Shown here: in pieces, positions 1-7,587 of the stretch
Numbering within the stretch: the first letter of the stretch is position 1
How the letters are laid out: each line of letters begins with the position of its first letter
Translations under genes and position numbers: made by a program
From: an uncultured Collinsella sp.
GTDB lineage: Bacteria; Actinomycetota; Coriobacteriia; Coriobacteriales; Coriobacteriaceae
Direction of reading: 5' to 3'
Assembly (NCBI GenBank): GCA_900550415.1
Contig: URSO01000003.1
Coordinates: 1 to 57,497, forward strand
Length of the DNA: 57,497 nucleotides
The notes under the pieces: generated by a model
Told to the model about the DNA's origin: nothing
Databases searched by the model: none
What the model saw: the letters and a program-made list of their open reading frames with translations, nothing else

Positions 1-62
1 CGGCCCTGCCGGGGCGCGAGGCATAGGGACTACCCACACGAACTCACGAAGGCTCTAAAATA

Positions 63-97
63 GGCTCCCTATCGATACTAAATATCGTTAGAGAGCC
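63..97 (-). terminator. hairpin, possible folD terminator
   Basis: An imperfect inverted repeat of about 15 bp arms (GGCTCCCTATCGATA against TATCGTTAGAGAGCC, two mismatches) lies about 115 bp past the folD stop. On the minus strand it is followed by TATTTTAG, a weak U-tract. A second inverted repeat (GGCATTTTT near 151, AAAAATGCC near 203) sits closer to the stop. I see no gene in 1-210. Confidence 0.35.
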
Positions 98-210
98 AAA
101 ATGACCTAAATTATATGTGACTAGCTTGGCAACAGTACTCATATTTGGCATTTTTTGCACACGGCGTGTCACGGGAGTATATATCTAACCCCCTAATCAG
201 CCAAAAATGC

Positions 211-1065
211 CTAGTTCAATGCGCGCTCCGCCGCCTCGATCACGTGTTTGGCGAGAATCGCCGTCGTCACTGCGCCCACGCCGCCCGGCACGGGCGTGAT
301 GGCGCCAACAATCGGCTCCGCAGCATCAAAATCGACGTCGCCGACCAGCTTGCCGGCGGCCTCGTCCCAGTTAATACCCACGTCGATGATCGTCTGGCCC
401 TCGCGAACCGCATCCGCGCCAATCGTACGCGCACGCCCAACCGCGGCAACAACAATGTCGGCAGAACGGCACTCGGCAGCAAGGTCGCGCGTATGCGTAT
501 GGCACATCGTCACTGTGGCATTGCGAGCCGTAAGCATGGCGGCAACGGGACGGCCAATCACCAGCGATCGACCGACCGCCGCAACCTTGGTACCATCCAG
601 CTCAACGCCGTAATGGTCCAGCAACGCCAACACGGCCTCAGCCGTGCAAGGAGCAAAGCCCACTCCACGACCCGAAAGCGTGGTAAGCAGCGAGGCCGGC
701 GTCATGGAGTCAACATCCTTGGCGGGATCGAGCGCCGCGGCAACTGCATCCTCGTCAAGACCGGCAGACAGCGGGCGAAACATCAGACAACCGTGAACAG
801 TGGGGTCGGCATTGATGTCCTTAATAGCCGCCAGCAGCTCATCCTGCGAAACATCGGCAGGCAGCAATACGCGACGAGCTTCGATGCCCACCTTTTCGCA
901 GCGCTTGAGTGCACCACGCTCGTAGGACAGGTCGTCCTCGCGCTCGCCCACGCGAACGATGGCCAGCGTCGGCACAACGCCGCGCTCGCGCAGGGCGGCG
1001 CAGCGAGCGACGAGCTCCTCGGTCAAAGCACGGGCAACGGGGGCCCCTTTAAGCAGCTCGGCCAT
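211..1065 (-). CDS. folD: FolD-type methylene-THF dehydrogenase, cyclohydrolase site altered
   Basis: Cytosolic folate enzyme of 284 residues, the usual FolD length. FolD normally oxidises 5,10-methylene-THF to methenyl-THF with NAD(P)+ and hydrolyses that to 10-formyl-THF. The fold is clear: a Rossmann half with VGRSLVIGRP, then CHTHT, a DVGIN segment and the C-terminal PVPGGVGAVT signature. The catalytic face is unusual. The family Y-x3-K motif before a Cys-Glu-x-Val-Gly segment reads YERGA, so the lysine is Ala52. The usual VQLPLP is MFRPLS, so the glutamine is lost. KDVDG is KDVDS. I infer a dehydrogenase with weak or no cyclohydrolase activity, matched by fchA just upstream. The ATG at 1065 is chosen because AGAGGGG precedes it and it lies 2 nt after the fchA stop. 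The frame is open further upstream, but that part is not FolD-like. Confidence 0.93.
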   Translation of the reverse strand: MAELLKGAPVARALTEELVARCAALRERGVVPTLAIVRVGEREDDLSYERGALKRCEKVGIEARRVLLPADVSQDELLAAIKDINADPTVHGCLMFRPLSAGLDEDAVAAALDPAKDVDSMTPASLLTTLSGRGVGFAPCTAEAVLALLDHYGVELDGTKVAAVGRSLVIGRPVAAMLTARNATVTMCHTHTRDLAAECRSADIVVAAVGRARTIGADAVREGQTIIDVGINWDEAAGKLVGDVDFDAAEPIVGAITPVPGGVGAVTTAILAKHVIEAAERALN

Positions 1066-1067
1066 GG

Positions 1068-1700
1068 CTATCCCCTCTTCCTGGCGGCATCTGCGGCACG
1101 GCGCGCCAGTGCATCGGCGCGCGGTAGCCACGTATCGAGCAGCTCATCGCACGCCGCCTCGAGCTCCTCGGCGCGGGCACGATCCTTCATAGACGTGGTG
1201 TTGGCGAAGAGCGTCAGGCTTGCGCCCTGCATGGCGGCGCGGCAGAATACGGCGCCGCACGCCACATCGGACAGCAGCTGTCGGGAGCCCTTGTCCGCCA
1301 TGTCCTCGAGCAGTGCCAGCGCACGACCGCACGCATCCATGATTCGATATGGCGGCATGGCGGCCACGTGCAACGCATCCTGAATCGCAGCCGGTCGAGC
1401 CGGATCCTCGCGCGAAATACCGTACGCCGCCGACACCTGCCCGTAGGCTCGAACATCCTCGGCAACCAAGTTGACAAGCTCCTGAGACAGCTCGTCTGCC
1501 TGGGCAAACGCGTGCGCCAGATCGTCCGCGCGATCGGCAAGCGCGGGGTTCGTCGCCCCATAGCGAGCAACCATCCCGCAAAGCGAGGCGCCCAGCGCGC
1601 CCACAAAGGCGCTCGCGCTACCGCCGCCGGGAACCGGCTCGCGTGCAGCCAACGCCTCGGCAAAACCGCGACAGGTTTTATCCATCATCTCTTGGCTCAT
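1068..1700 (-). CDS. fchA: Cyclodeaminase/cyclohydrolase family protein (FchA-like)
   Basis: Predicted 210-residue cytosolic, mostly helical protein of the formiminotransferase-cyclodeaminase/methenyl-THF cyclohydrolase family. The N-terminal part carries the family signature PVPGGGSASA followed by a small-residue helix (VGALGASLCGMVAR), and conserved helices continue to the C-terminus. Length matches stand-alone FchA enzymes. Known family members convert methenyl-THF to 10-formyl-THF, or deaminate formimino-THF. No formiminotransferase or histidine-degradation gene is nearby, so cyclohydrolase is the more likely role. The start at 1700 has AGAGGTG upstream; an earlier in-frame start at 1763 lacks family sequence. 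It ends 2 nt before folD, so the two are co-transcribed. Confidence 0.88.
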   Translation of the reverse strand: MSQEMMDKTCRGFAEALAAREPVPGGGSASAFVGALGASLCGMVARYGATNPALADRADDLAHAFAQADELSQELVNLVAEDVRAYGQVSAAYGISREDPARPAAIQDALHVAAMPPYRIMDACGRALALLEDMADKGSRQLLSDVACGAVFCRAAMQGASLTLFANTTSMKDRARAEELEAACDELLDTWLPRADALARRAADAARKRG

Positions 1701-1744
1701 CGAAACACCTCTGCCCACCGCGCCGGCCACCACGGGCCGCGCGC

Positions 1745-1789
1745 ATAATAAAAAATGGGACAACGACGCCAGGAAGCGGTTGTCCCATT
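1745..1789 (-). terminator. rho-independent terminator
   Basis: Perfect 11-bp inverted repeat AATGGGACAAC (1754-1764) / GTTGTCCCATT (1779-1789). On the minus strand it is followed by a T-rich tract (TTTTTTATTAT). It ends the zinc-ribbon transcript before fchA. Confidence 0.85.
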
Positions 1790-1885
1790 CATCGATCTTG
1801 TCCCAGCCAGTCTAGCCCATAAGACAAAGGCTGTCAGGAGCTCTGGCTATCGGTGTTTCCGATTGCCTGCTATAGGCACGGACGC

Positions 1886-2725
1886 CTAGTCCACCTGGAA
1901 CGTCGGCAGCAGCGTGTCGATAATCTTCGAACCCATGTCGCGGTTTGCAGTCGAGTACTCCAAATGCGCCGTGGCAATTGTCGAATCCGTAACGATCGTC
2001 TTTTCGTAAATGATCGTATCGCCGTCGCGCCACGAAACCACGTACCAGTTGTCGCCCTCCGCGGTATAGAGGTCAGCCTTGCCCGAGGTGTCCGCGTCGA
2101 CGAACATCTCGTGCGAGGTTTCGTCGTTAATGTTGACGTAGCCAAACAGGTTGATTACAAAGCCCGTCTCCGGATCCTCATACCTGGCGCCACTGCCGCT
2201 GGGAGTATCTTCCATCTCAAAGCGATTGGGAATCGACATGCTATAAGGATGCATGTCGTTCGTGTACGTATACACGTCGGTTAGGTAATCGTCCGAATCG
2301 CCCGAGCCGTAGTATGCCGATTCGTCTTCGGGAACGGCCTCGTCATCGGACGACGAGGATTCCTTGGCCTTGGACTTGTTGCTCTTCTTCTTGGCAGAAG
2401 AATCTTTCTCGTCCGAAGACCCGGTATCGATCACCGAGATTTGCGTGTCAGAGCTCTTGGGCCCGTTAAGCATCGTGAGCGCAAACACCGTGCCACCCCC
2501 AAGGAGTACCACGGCGGCACACGCCACCGCGATGACAATCGGAGCTTTGCTCTTAGGCTTTTGAGGCACGGGCGCGACCGGTGGCATCGACCGGGTCAGG
2601 CCCGGAGCAGAGGAAGGACCAGCGCCCGTAGGCGTCGGTATGGAACCGCCTGCCAGCGAAGCCCCACAGTGCGTACAAAACGTCGATCCATAAGGCACTT
2701 GCTGTCCGCATTTTTGACAGAACAT
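1886..2725 (-). CDS. Zinc-ribbon single-pass membrane protein, function unknown
   Basis: A 279-residue protein. The N-terminus is a short zinc ribbon with Cys3, Cys6, Cys17 and Cys20 (CxxC-x10-CxxC). A Pro/Ser-rich linker follows, then one transmembrane helix at about 61-86 and an acidic Ser/Lys/Asp low-complexity stretch. The C-terminal domain of about 140 residues (roughly 140-279) should be outside the cell; it ends near DTLLPTFQVD and I cannot assign it to a named family. No signal peptide, so topology is probably N-in. GAAAGGTCG precedes the ATG. The architecture matches the larger protein at 27512-29365, and both have the same 12-bp palindrome upstream. A sensing or envelope role is a guess. 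Confidence 0.85.
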   Translation of the reverse strand: MFCQKCGQQVPYGSTFCTHCGASLAGGSIPTPTGAGPSSAPGLTRSMPPVAPVPQKPKSKAPIVIAVACAAVVLLGGGTVFALTMLNGPKSSDTQISVIDTGSSDEKDSSAKKKSNKSKAKESSSSDDEAVPEDESAYYGSGDSDDYLTDVYTYTNDMHPYSMSIPNRFEMEDTPSGSGARYEDPETGFVINLFGYVNINDETSHEMFVDADTSGKADLYTAEGDNWYVVSWRDGDTIIYEKTIVTDSTIATAHLEYSTANRDMGSKIIDTLLPTFQVD

Positions 2726-2788
2726 CGTTCGACCTTTCGTGGTTTAGCTTTTGTCACAGCCAAGTCTAAAACCTTAAGCCGGCATCGC

Positions 2789-2800
2789 TGTTGCGCAACA
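2789..2800. promoter_or_regulatory. perfect 12-bp palindrome TGTTGCGCAACA
   Basis: Lies 64 bp upstream of the zinc-ribbon gene start at 2725. The plus strand continues with TT. The same palindrome plus TT occurs upstream of the zinc-ribbon gene at 29365, and a one-base variant lies upstream of cas3. A protein-binding site is plausible; no regulator can be named. Confidence 0.45.
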
Positions 2801-2872
2801 TTGGGAGCATCAACCAAGCCGCACGCTTGCCCAGCGCCAGGCCCACCTTGCGGCAAGCCCGCACATGCAAAC

Positions 2873-2891
2873 ATGGGACACATGGCCCACC
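2873..2891 (+). repeat. 19-bp upstream repeat, copy 1
   Basis: ATGGGACACATGGCCCACC, identical to 3839-3857. The core GGGACACATGGCCC is an imperfect palindrome (10 of 14 positions symmetric). It is either a shared operator or a footprint of the duplication that made the two lipoprotein genes. Confidence 0.7.
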
Positions 2892-3088
2892 TTTCGAGAC
2901 TCCCGGGCAGCACAAGCTGGGGCATATCTATAAGTAAGGAACCCGTTGGGGCACGGCCGCGCAACGGCCACAAGCGATGAACGGAGGCATAAGCCGCACA
3001 GTACACAGAGACATCCGCCGCCAGCGCAATCAGTACCCCAACAACATGCGGCGCCGTGATGTCATCGGCAGACAAGGAGGACGCCACC

Positions 3089-3688
3089 ATGAAGAAAAAG
3101 ACCCTATCAATCCTTTCCCTTTGCATCGCCCTCTTTGCCGCGTTTGCCCTTGTCGGCTGCGGCGGGAGCGCATCGGGCAGCGGCAGCGCCCCCAAGAGCG
3201 AGAGCAAGGAAAAGGCCCCCGTCGCCAAGAAGACCGACTTCATCTGGTTTAAGGTCAAGATGCCCGAGGGCGTCGGCGTAAGCGACTCTGCCGGCAAGAA
3301 TGCCGACAGGGTCCAGCTCACCTTCCCCGAAGATGAGAACACCTCGGCCGATCGCTTTATCCCCGTTTGGAAAAAAGCGCTGACGGCCGAGGAATCCCAC
3401 GCCGACCAGACGGAAAAGAAGGGGGATACGTTCCAGTGGAAGGATGGCGGGTCCGTCGAGTATAACGGCAGGACGTGGCTCGTCGGAACATACGAGGACA
3501 ACAGCGGCATCTCAACCATGCTTTTTACCGACGTTGAGCCGGGAAGCGTCTACGTCCTCATCTCGAACTTCGACCAGCACAAGAAAGAAGCCGAGGCGCT
3601 CCTCAACTCCATCGAGTTCCCCGATGACATGGAAGAGGCAGTTTCCGAGGCACGCGAAGTCGAGATTTCGAACATCGAGATCAAGTAA
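3089..3688 (+). CDS. Predicted lipoprotein, copy 1 of tandem pair
   Basis: 199 residues. The N-terminus is a lipoprotein signal peptide: Lys-rich start, hydrophobic stretch and lipobox ALVGC with lipidated Cys24. A Gly/Ser linker follows, then a domain of about 150 residues beginning TDFIWFKVKMPEGV and ending ISNIEIK. No catalytic motif is visible; it is probably a membrane-anchored extracellular protein facing the cell wall. The start at 3089 has AAGGAGG at good spacing and begins the signal peptide; an upstream in-frame ATG at 3056 is rejected. The gene at 3930 is a clear paralogue sharing signal, domain and C-terminal motif. It is followed by its own terminator, so the genes can be transcribed separately. 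Confidence 0.88.
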   Translation: MKKKTLSILSLCIALFAAFALVGCGGSASGSGSAPKSESKEKAPVAKKTDFIWFKVKMPEGVGVSDSAGKNADRVQLTFPEDENTSADRFIPVWKKALTAEESHADQTEKKGDTFQWKDGGSVEYNGRTWLVGTYEDNSGISTMLFTDVEPGSVYVLISNFDQHKKEAEALLNSIEFPDDMEEAVSEAREVEISNIEIK

Positions 3689-3757
3689 CGGGACACCCGC
3701 ACGCGCCTACGCGCACCCGCGCACATGCGCCCCATTAAAACAACGGGCGCCCAACCC

Positions 3758-3792
3758 GGGGAGGGCCGACAGCATCGGCCCTCCCCTCTTTT
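3758..3792 (+). terminator. rho-independent terminator
   Basis: Inverted repeat GGGGAGGGCCGA / TCGGCCCTCCCC with loop CAGCA, followed by TCTTTTA on the plus strand, 70 bp after the first lipoprotein stop. Confidence 0.85.
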
Positions 3793-3838
3793 ACACCCGC
3801 GCATATTGCCACTTGCCGGCGCAAATCCGGCCCCCAGA

Positions 3839-3857
3839 ATGGGACACATGGCCCACC
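3839..3857 (+). repeat. 19-bp upstream repeat, copy 2
   Basis: Exact copy of 2873-2891, here 91 bp before the ATG of the second lipoprotein gene; copy 1 is 216 bp before its gene. Confidence 0.7.
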
Positions 3858-3929
3858 CGAACGAGCCGCCCGCGCGTACAGTAAAGACAGGTAATCCATG
3901 GGCGGTTACAGATCGAGGAGGACACGACC

Positions 3930-4523
3930 ATGAAAAAGAAGGCCTTTGCGATTCTCACCCTCTGCATCAGTCTCTTTGCCGCGGTTGCCCTGGTGGGTTG
4001 TGGCGGAAGCGGTGGCGCTACCGGCAGCAGCGGTGGCGGCGGCGCGGAAAAGCCAACCGTGGATATGAGGACCGACTTCATTTGGTTTAAGGTCGAGGTC
4101 CCCGAGGGCGTCGAGATTACCGACGTTGCCGGCGACACGGCCGACAGGGCCCAGTTTAAGTTCACCAAGAGCGAGCACGCCAGCGACCGCTTCATCCCCG
4201 TCTTCGACCCTGACAAGAACGCCGACGAGCTGTTTGACTACGAGGCCAAGTGGAAGACCGACTTTGAGTGGACCGAGAATGATCCCGTCAAGTACAACGG
4301 CAAGACCTGGCGCAACGCTTCCTATACACACTCGGGCGGCGTGACGACTGAGTACTTCACCGACGTTGACGGCGGCAGCGTGTACGTGCGCATCGACAAT
4401 GTCGAAGAGCACAAGGACGCCGTCGAGACCATGATGAAGTCCCTGGAGTTTGCCGATGATATCGCCAAGGCCAAGACCGAGGCCATGGACGTCAAGCTCG
4501 ACGATATCGAGATCAAGCGCTAA
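3930..4523 (+). CDS. Predicted lipoprotein, copy 2 of tandem pair
   Basis: 197 residues, paralogue of the preceding gene. The signal peptide has lipobox ALVGC and lipidated Cys24, followed by a Gly/Ser linker. The domain begins TDFIWFKVEVPEGVEI and ends LDDIEIK. Similar length and alignable blocks (RFIPV, GKTW, FTDV..GSVYV, then a C-terminal helix) show a duplication of one ancestral gene. CGAGGAGG precedes the ATG. Role unknown; a surface-exposed binding or stress protein is possible but not shown by the sequence. Confidence 0.88.
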   Translation: MKKKAFAILTLCISLFAAVALVGCGGSGGATGSSGGGGAEKPTVDMRTDFIWFKVEVPEGVEITDVAGDTADRAQFKFTKSEHASDRFIPVFDPDKNADELFDYEAKWKTDFEWTENDPVKYNGKTWRNASYTHSGGVTTEYFTDVDGGSVYVRIDNVEEHKDAVETMMKSLEFADDIAKAKTEAMDVKLDDIEIKR

Positions 4524-4593
4524 GCGACTCGCGAGCGTAACGGGAAACACGAGCGCAGTGCAAACAAGCGACGGTGCCCCAGCGTTTCGTACT

Positions 4594-4627
4594 AAGGGAG
4601 GATCGGCTCGCCGGCCCTCCCTTTCTT
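4594..4627 (+). terminator. rho-independent terminator
   Basis: AAGGGAGG / CCTCCCTT arms around a GC-rich loop, followed by TCTTATG. It ends the second lipoprotein transcript. The rest of the 304-bp gap to 4827 holds a possible -10 (TATAGT near 4778) for the phospholipase gene and no gene. Confidence 0.75.
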
Positions 4628-4827
4628 ATGCCGATAGCCGGCGAACGCGAGGGTGCCGGACGGCAAAACCACCCCCAGCGCGGTAGCAACACAAATAGAC
4701 AAGCGCCCCAACGCGTCCGCCCGCCGATTAATAGCACCGCGCAGACAATTAAGCCAACACGTTTAGACATCCGGGCAGTATAGTGACCAAAACGAGCGCA
4801 TAACCGCACCCCGCGAATGGAGGAGTT

Positions 4828-7323
4828 ATGACCGAACACCACGCCATCAGTCGTCGAGCATTTACGCTGGGCCTAGGACTCGCAGCATTGTCGCCATTTG
4901 CAAGCCTGCCCGAAACCGCGGCGCTGGGCCTTCCCGTGCGCGCGGCATTTGCAGAAGACACGCCCACACCGGCGGCCACCCTCGACAAGTTCGTCATTCG
5001 CCTTCGCCCCGCGGGCTATTTTCGCACCGCGAGCGTCAACCAAGACGGCAACGTTCGCGGCAACGTCTGCCACCTGTTTAATGACGGCACGTCCAGCAAA
5101 CTCATCCTTGAACACGTAGTGACCGATGCAGATAATACAAATTGGTATGCCATCCGCACCTTACTCAATTTCGAAGAGCATAAAAAGACGGGCTACAGCA
5201 TTTGGTCGGTCGACGGCGACTCGGACAAAGATGGAAAGGTCATCCACGTATGGAGTGGCGAGTATGACGACAAGCCCAGCCGCGCTTTTGCGTTTAAACG
5301 CCAGTCAAACGGAACCTATATCATCCGAGACCGCACGGTCGAGAAAGAAACCGAGAAAAAAGACATTAAGTACCTGGCAATAGAATCGGACGGCAAAGAC
5401 CAGGACAACAATAAGATCTGCCATAAGAGTAAGAGCATTCCGTGGGAGCTCGAACTTATCGGTTACGATATGAAAAAGAACGATGCCACGGTTAGAAGTA
5501 TCGACTGGACCACGTATAGCAGCTACGTCGACGGGCCCTGTTGGATGAAATACGTCGACAACAACAAGTTCCTCGACGAACTGAGCATCCCGGGCACGCA
5601 CGATTCGGGCACCTGCAGCGTGGACAACGACACCGAGCCCCAATCCTCCCAAGCAAAATGCCAGCAGGATTACATCCCCACGCAGTTGCTCGAAGGCGTT
5701 CGCTATTTTGATATCCGACTTGGAAAGAACGACGAGAACGGCGACCCCGGCATCGACCACGGAGCTTGTTACCTGCTCAAAAAAGACGGGAACTTTATGC
5801 ATCTCTCCGATGTCATCGGGTACTTCAATACGTTTTTGAGCGAAAACCCGACAGAAGCGCTCATCATGCTCGTGTCGCGGGGCAATGACGAGGCTACCGA
5901 CGAAAGCCTCACGACGGCCTTGGGCAAGGTTTTTGATGAGAACCCCGACCTGTTCTACACATCGAGCCGCATCCCCACGCTGGGCGAGGTGCGCGGAAAG
6001 ATCGTCCTGCTGCGTCGGTTTGGGCTCGCCGGCAACAGCGTAAGCAGCCACACATGGGGCCTCGACCTCACCCAATGGGACGACAAAATCGCAGCACACA
6101 CCGACAGCACCTCTATGTGTCTCGTTCGAGACGAGCGGGGCTTTGAAGCCGTGGGGAAAACGGGTGACGAAGAGCCCTATTGCACCAAGGTATACGCCCA
6201 GGACCATTACGAATGCACAGGAACCGACAAAATCGGCTGGGTCGATATGGCGCTGCAGGAGACAACCAAGCTCGCCCGCATCATGGTGGACGTCGAGGAC
6301 AATGACGGGGCCAAGGTAAAGGTCCTGGAGCACAGCTGGTGTATCAACTACACCAGCTGCACGAACTACAAGCAAGGAAGCAATCCTTTTACCGCAGCAC
6401 GAGTGGTCAACGAGCATCTATACAAGAGCCAGTATATAAACAGCACCGGAAATGAGAGCACAAAGGAGGACTGCCTCAAGCACATTGGCATCATTGCGTC
6501 CGACTTTGTTGATGCGGCACTGGCCCGGAGCATCTACCAGCGTAATTACGATGCAAAACACAAGCAGACCGTTTCGTGTTACCTCCCAACCAGTATGCAC
6601 ATGACGTACGGCGACTCGCTGAGCGATGCCTCGCTCCAAAATGGCAAGACCATTGGCGAGGGCTATTTCCGCCTCGTCGACAGCAGCAGCACGCTCAACG
6701 TGGCAGATTCGGGCAGCAAGTTCGTCGAATACGTGGATGTCGACGCCCTGGGCAACGAGGCTGTTACAGGACTGCGGGGTTCCGTGCCCATCTATATCGA
6801 CCCGCGCGCGTTGACGCCCCACTTTGAGGGGCTCGAAGGCCTCAAGGTCGGCGAGGACGTGCGCGCAAAGGTCGCGGCGGTGCTCGAGGGCAAGCTCGAA
6901 GGCGATGCCTGCACGGCCCAGCTCGAGTTTATGCACGATGCAAACGGCGCACCGGGCACGGCAATGGCCGAGGGCGAGGCATTTGCCGCGGGGACGTACT
7001 GGGTGCGTGTGAAAGGCCTTTTGGGCGACGCGGCGCAAAACTACGAGCTTGCTAGTGACGAAGCCGCAAGCTTTACCGTGACGGCTTCGGGCAGCGCGGG
7101 CGGCACCGGCGCCGGTAACGGTAACGGTGGCGGCAACGGCGCAGGCAGCGTCGACAAGAACAGCAAGGGCAACAAGAGTAAGGGCTCGGGCAAAAAGCTC
7201 GCCAACACGGGCGACGGCTCTGGCATTGCCGCCGGGCTCGCTGCCGCCGCCGTGGCGACAACGGTCGCCGGCGCGGCAATGCTTGCCAACGACCGCGAAG
7301 ACAGCGAAGGCGCTAGCGAATAG
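4828..7323 (+). CDS. Secreted, cell-wall-anchored phosphatidylinositol-specific phospholipase C family protein
   Basis: 831 residues. The N-terminus is a twin-arginine signal (SRRAFTLGLGLAAL) with cleavage expected near residue 42. Residues 55-215 look like a beta-trefoil/ricin-type lectin domain (repeated W/I-containing strands); this is tentative. Residues 235-560 match the PI-PLC X domain: IPGTHDSGT with His258, then a LLEGVRYFDIRLG strand, and DHGACY with His311. These histidines are spaced like the general acid/base pair of bacterial PI-PLC. An Ig-like C-terminal segment and a Gly/Asn-rich linker lead to LANTG (791-795), a hydrophobic helix and a short charged tail, i.e. a sortase signal. 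I infer a surface enzyme cleaving phosphatidylinositol or GPI-type substrates. GGAGG precedes the start. Confidence 0.9.
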   Translation: MTEHHAISRRAFTLGLGLAALSPFASLPETAALGLPVRAAFAEDTPTPAATLDKFVIRLRPAGYFRTASVNQDGNVRGNVCHLFNDGTSSKLILEHVVTDADNTNWYAIRTLLNFEEHKKTGYSIWSVDGDSDKDGKVIHVWSGEYDDKPSRAFAFKRQSNGTYIIRDRTVEKETEKKDIKYLAIESDGKDQDNNKICHKSKSIPWELELIGYDMKKNDATVRSIDWTTYSSYVDGPCWMKYVDNNKFLDELSIPGTHDSGTCSVDNDTEPQSSQAKCQQDYIPTQLLEGVRYFDIRLGKNDENGDPGIDHGACYLLKKDGNFMHLSDVIGYFNTFLSENPTEALIMLVSRGNDEATDESLTTALGKVFDENPDLFYTSSRIPTLGEVRGKIVLLRRFGLAGNSVSSHTWGLDLTQWDDKIAAHTDSTSMCLVRDERGFEAVGKTGDEEPYCTKVYAQDHYECTGTDKIGWVDMALQETTKLARIMVDVEDNDGAKVKVLEHSWCINYTSCTNYKQGSNPFTAARVVNEHLYKSQYINSTGNESTKEDCLKHIGIIASDFVDAALARSIYQRNYDAKHKQTVSCYLPTSMHMTYGDSLSDASLQNGKTIGEGYFRLVDSSSTLNVADSGSKFVEYVDVDALGNEAVTGLRGSVPIYIDPRALTPHFEGLEGLKVGEDVRAKVAAVLEGKLEGDACTAQLEFMHDANGAPGTAMAEGEAFAAGTYWVRVKGLLGDAAQNYELASDEAASFTVTASGSAGGTGAGNGNGGGNGAGSVDKNSKGNKSKGSGKKLANTGDGSGIAAGLAAAAVATTVAGAAMLANDREDSEGASE

Positions 7324-7356
7324 GCGAGCCGGCTTTTCAGACGCATCGGCTCAATC

Positions 7357-7391
7357 AGGGGCGCAGAATACCGTTCTGCGCCCCTATTTTT
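7357..7391 (+). terminator. rho-independent terminator
   Basis: 12-bp arms AGGGGCGCAGAA / TTCTGCGCCCCT followed by ATTTTTG, directly after the phospholipase gene. From here to 7587 I see no gene. Confidence 0.9.
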
Positions 7392-7587
7392 GACATGAAG
7401 GAGTAGCAAAGTGTTGGTGTCCATGCGTGTCACCCCCATGAGTTTCGTTAAAACTGTCTCTATGGCCACATTTTAGTCACCGCAAGGCCCATGCGAAGGT
7501 GCCAGACAGCACAGCAATTCGTGTCCGCGCGAGGCTTTAAACTAAATACGATAAAGATGCATTCCACAAGAGGAAAGTGGGGCGACA

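Larger units (their letters stand above)
2726..3088. promoter_or_regulatory. divergent intergenic region
   Basis: 363 bp between the minus-strand zinc-ribbon gene and the plus-strand lipoprotein gene. It holds the palindrome at 2789-2800 and a 19-bp element at 2873-2891 (ATGGGACACATGGCCCACC), repeated exactly upstream of the next lipoprotein. I see no gene in it; the open frames across it are low-quality. Confidence 0.5.

Noticed and set aside
2596..3519. 307-codon minus-strand open frame across the divergent region
   Set aside because: Overlaps two well-supported genes, has no recognisable domain and odd composition.
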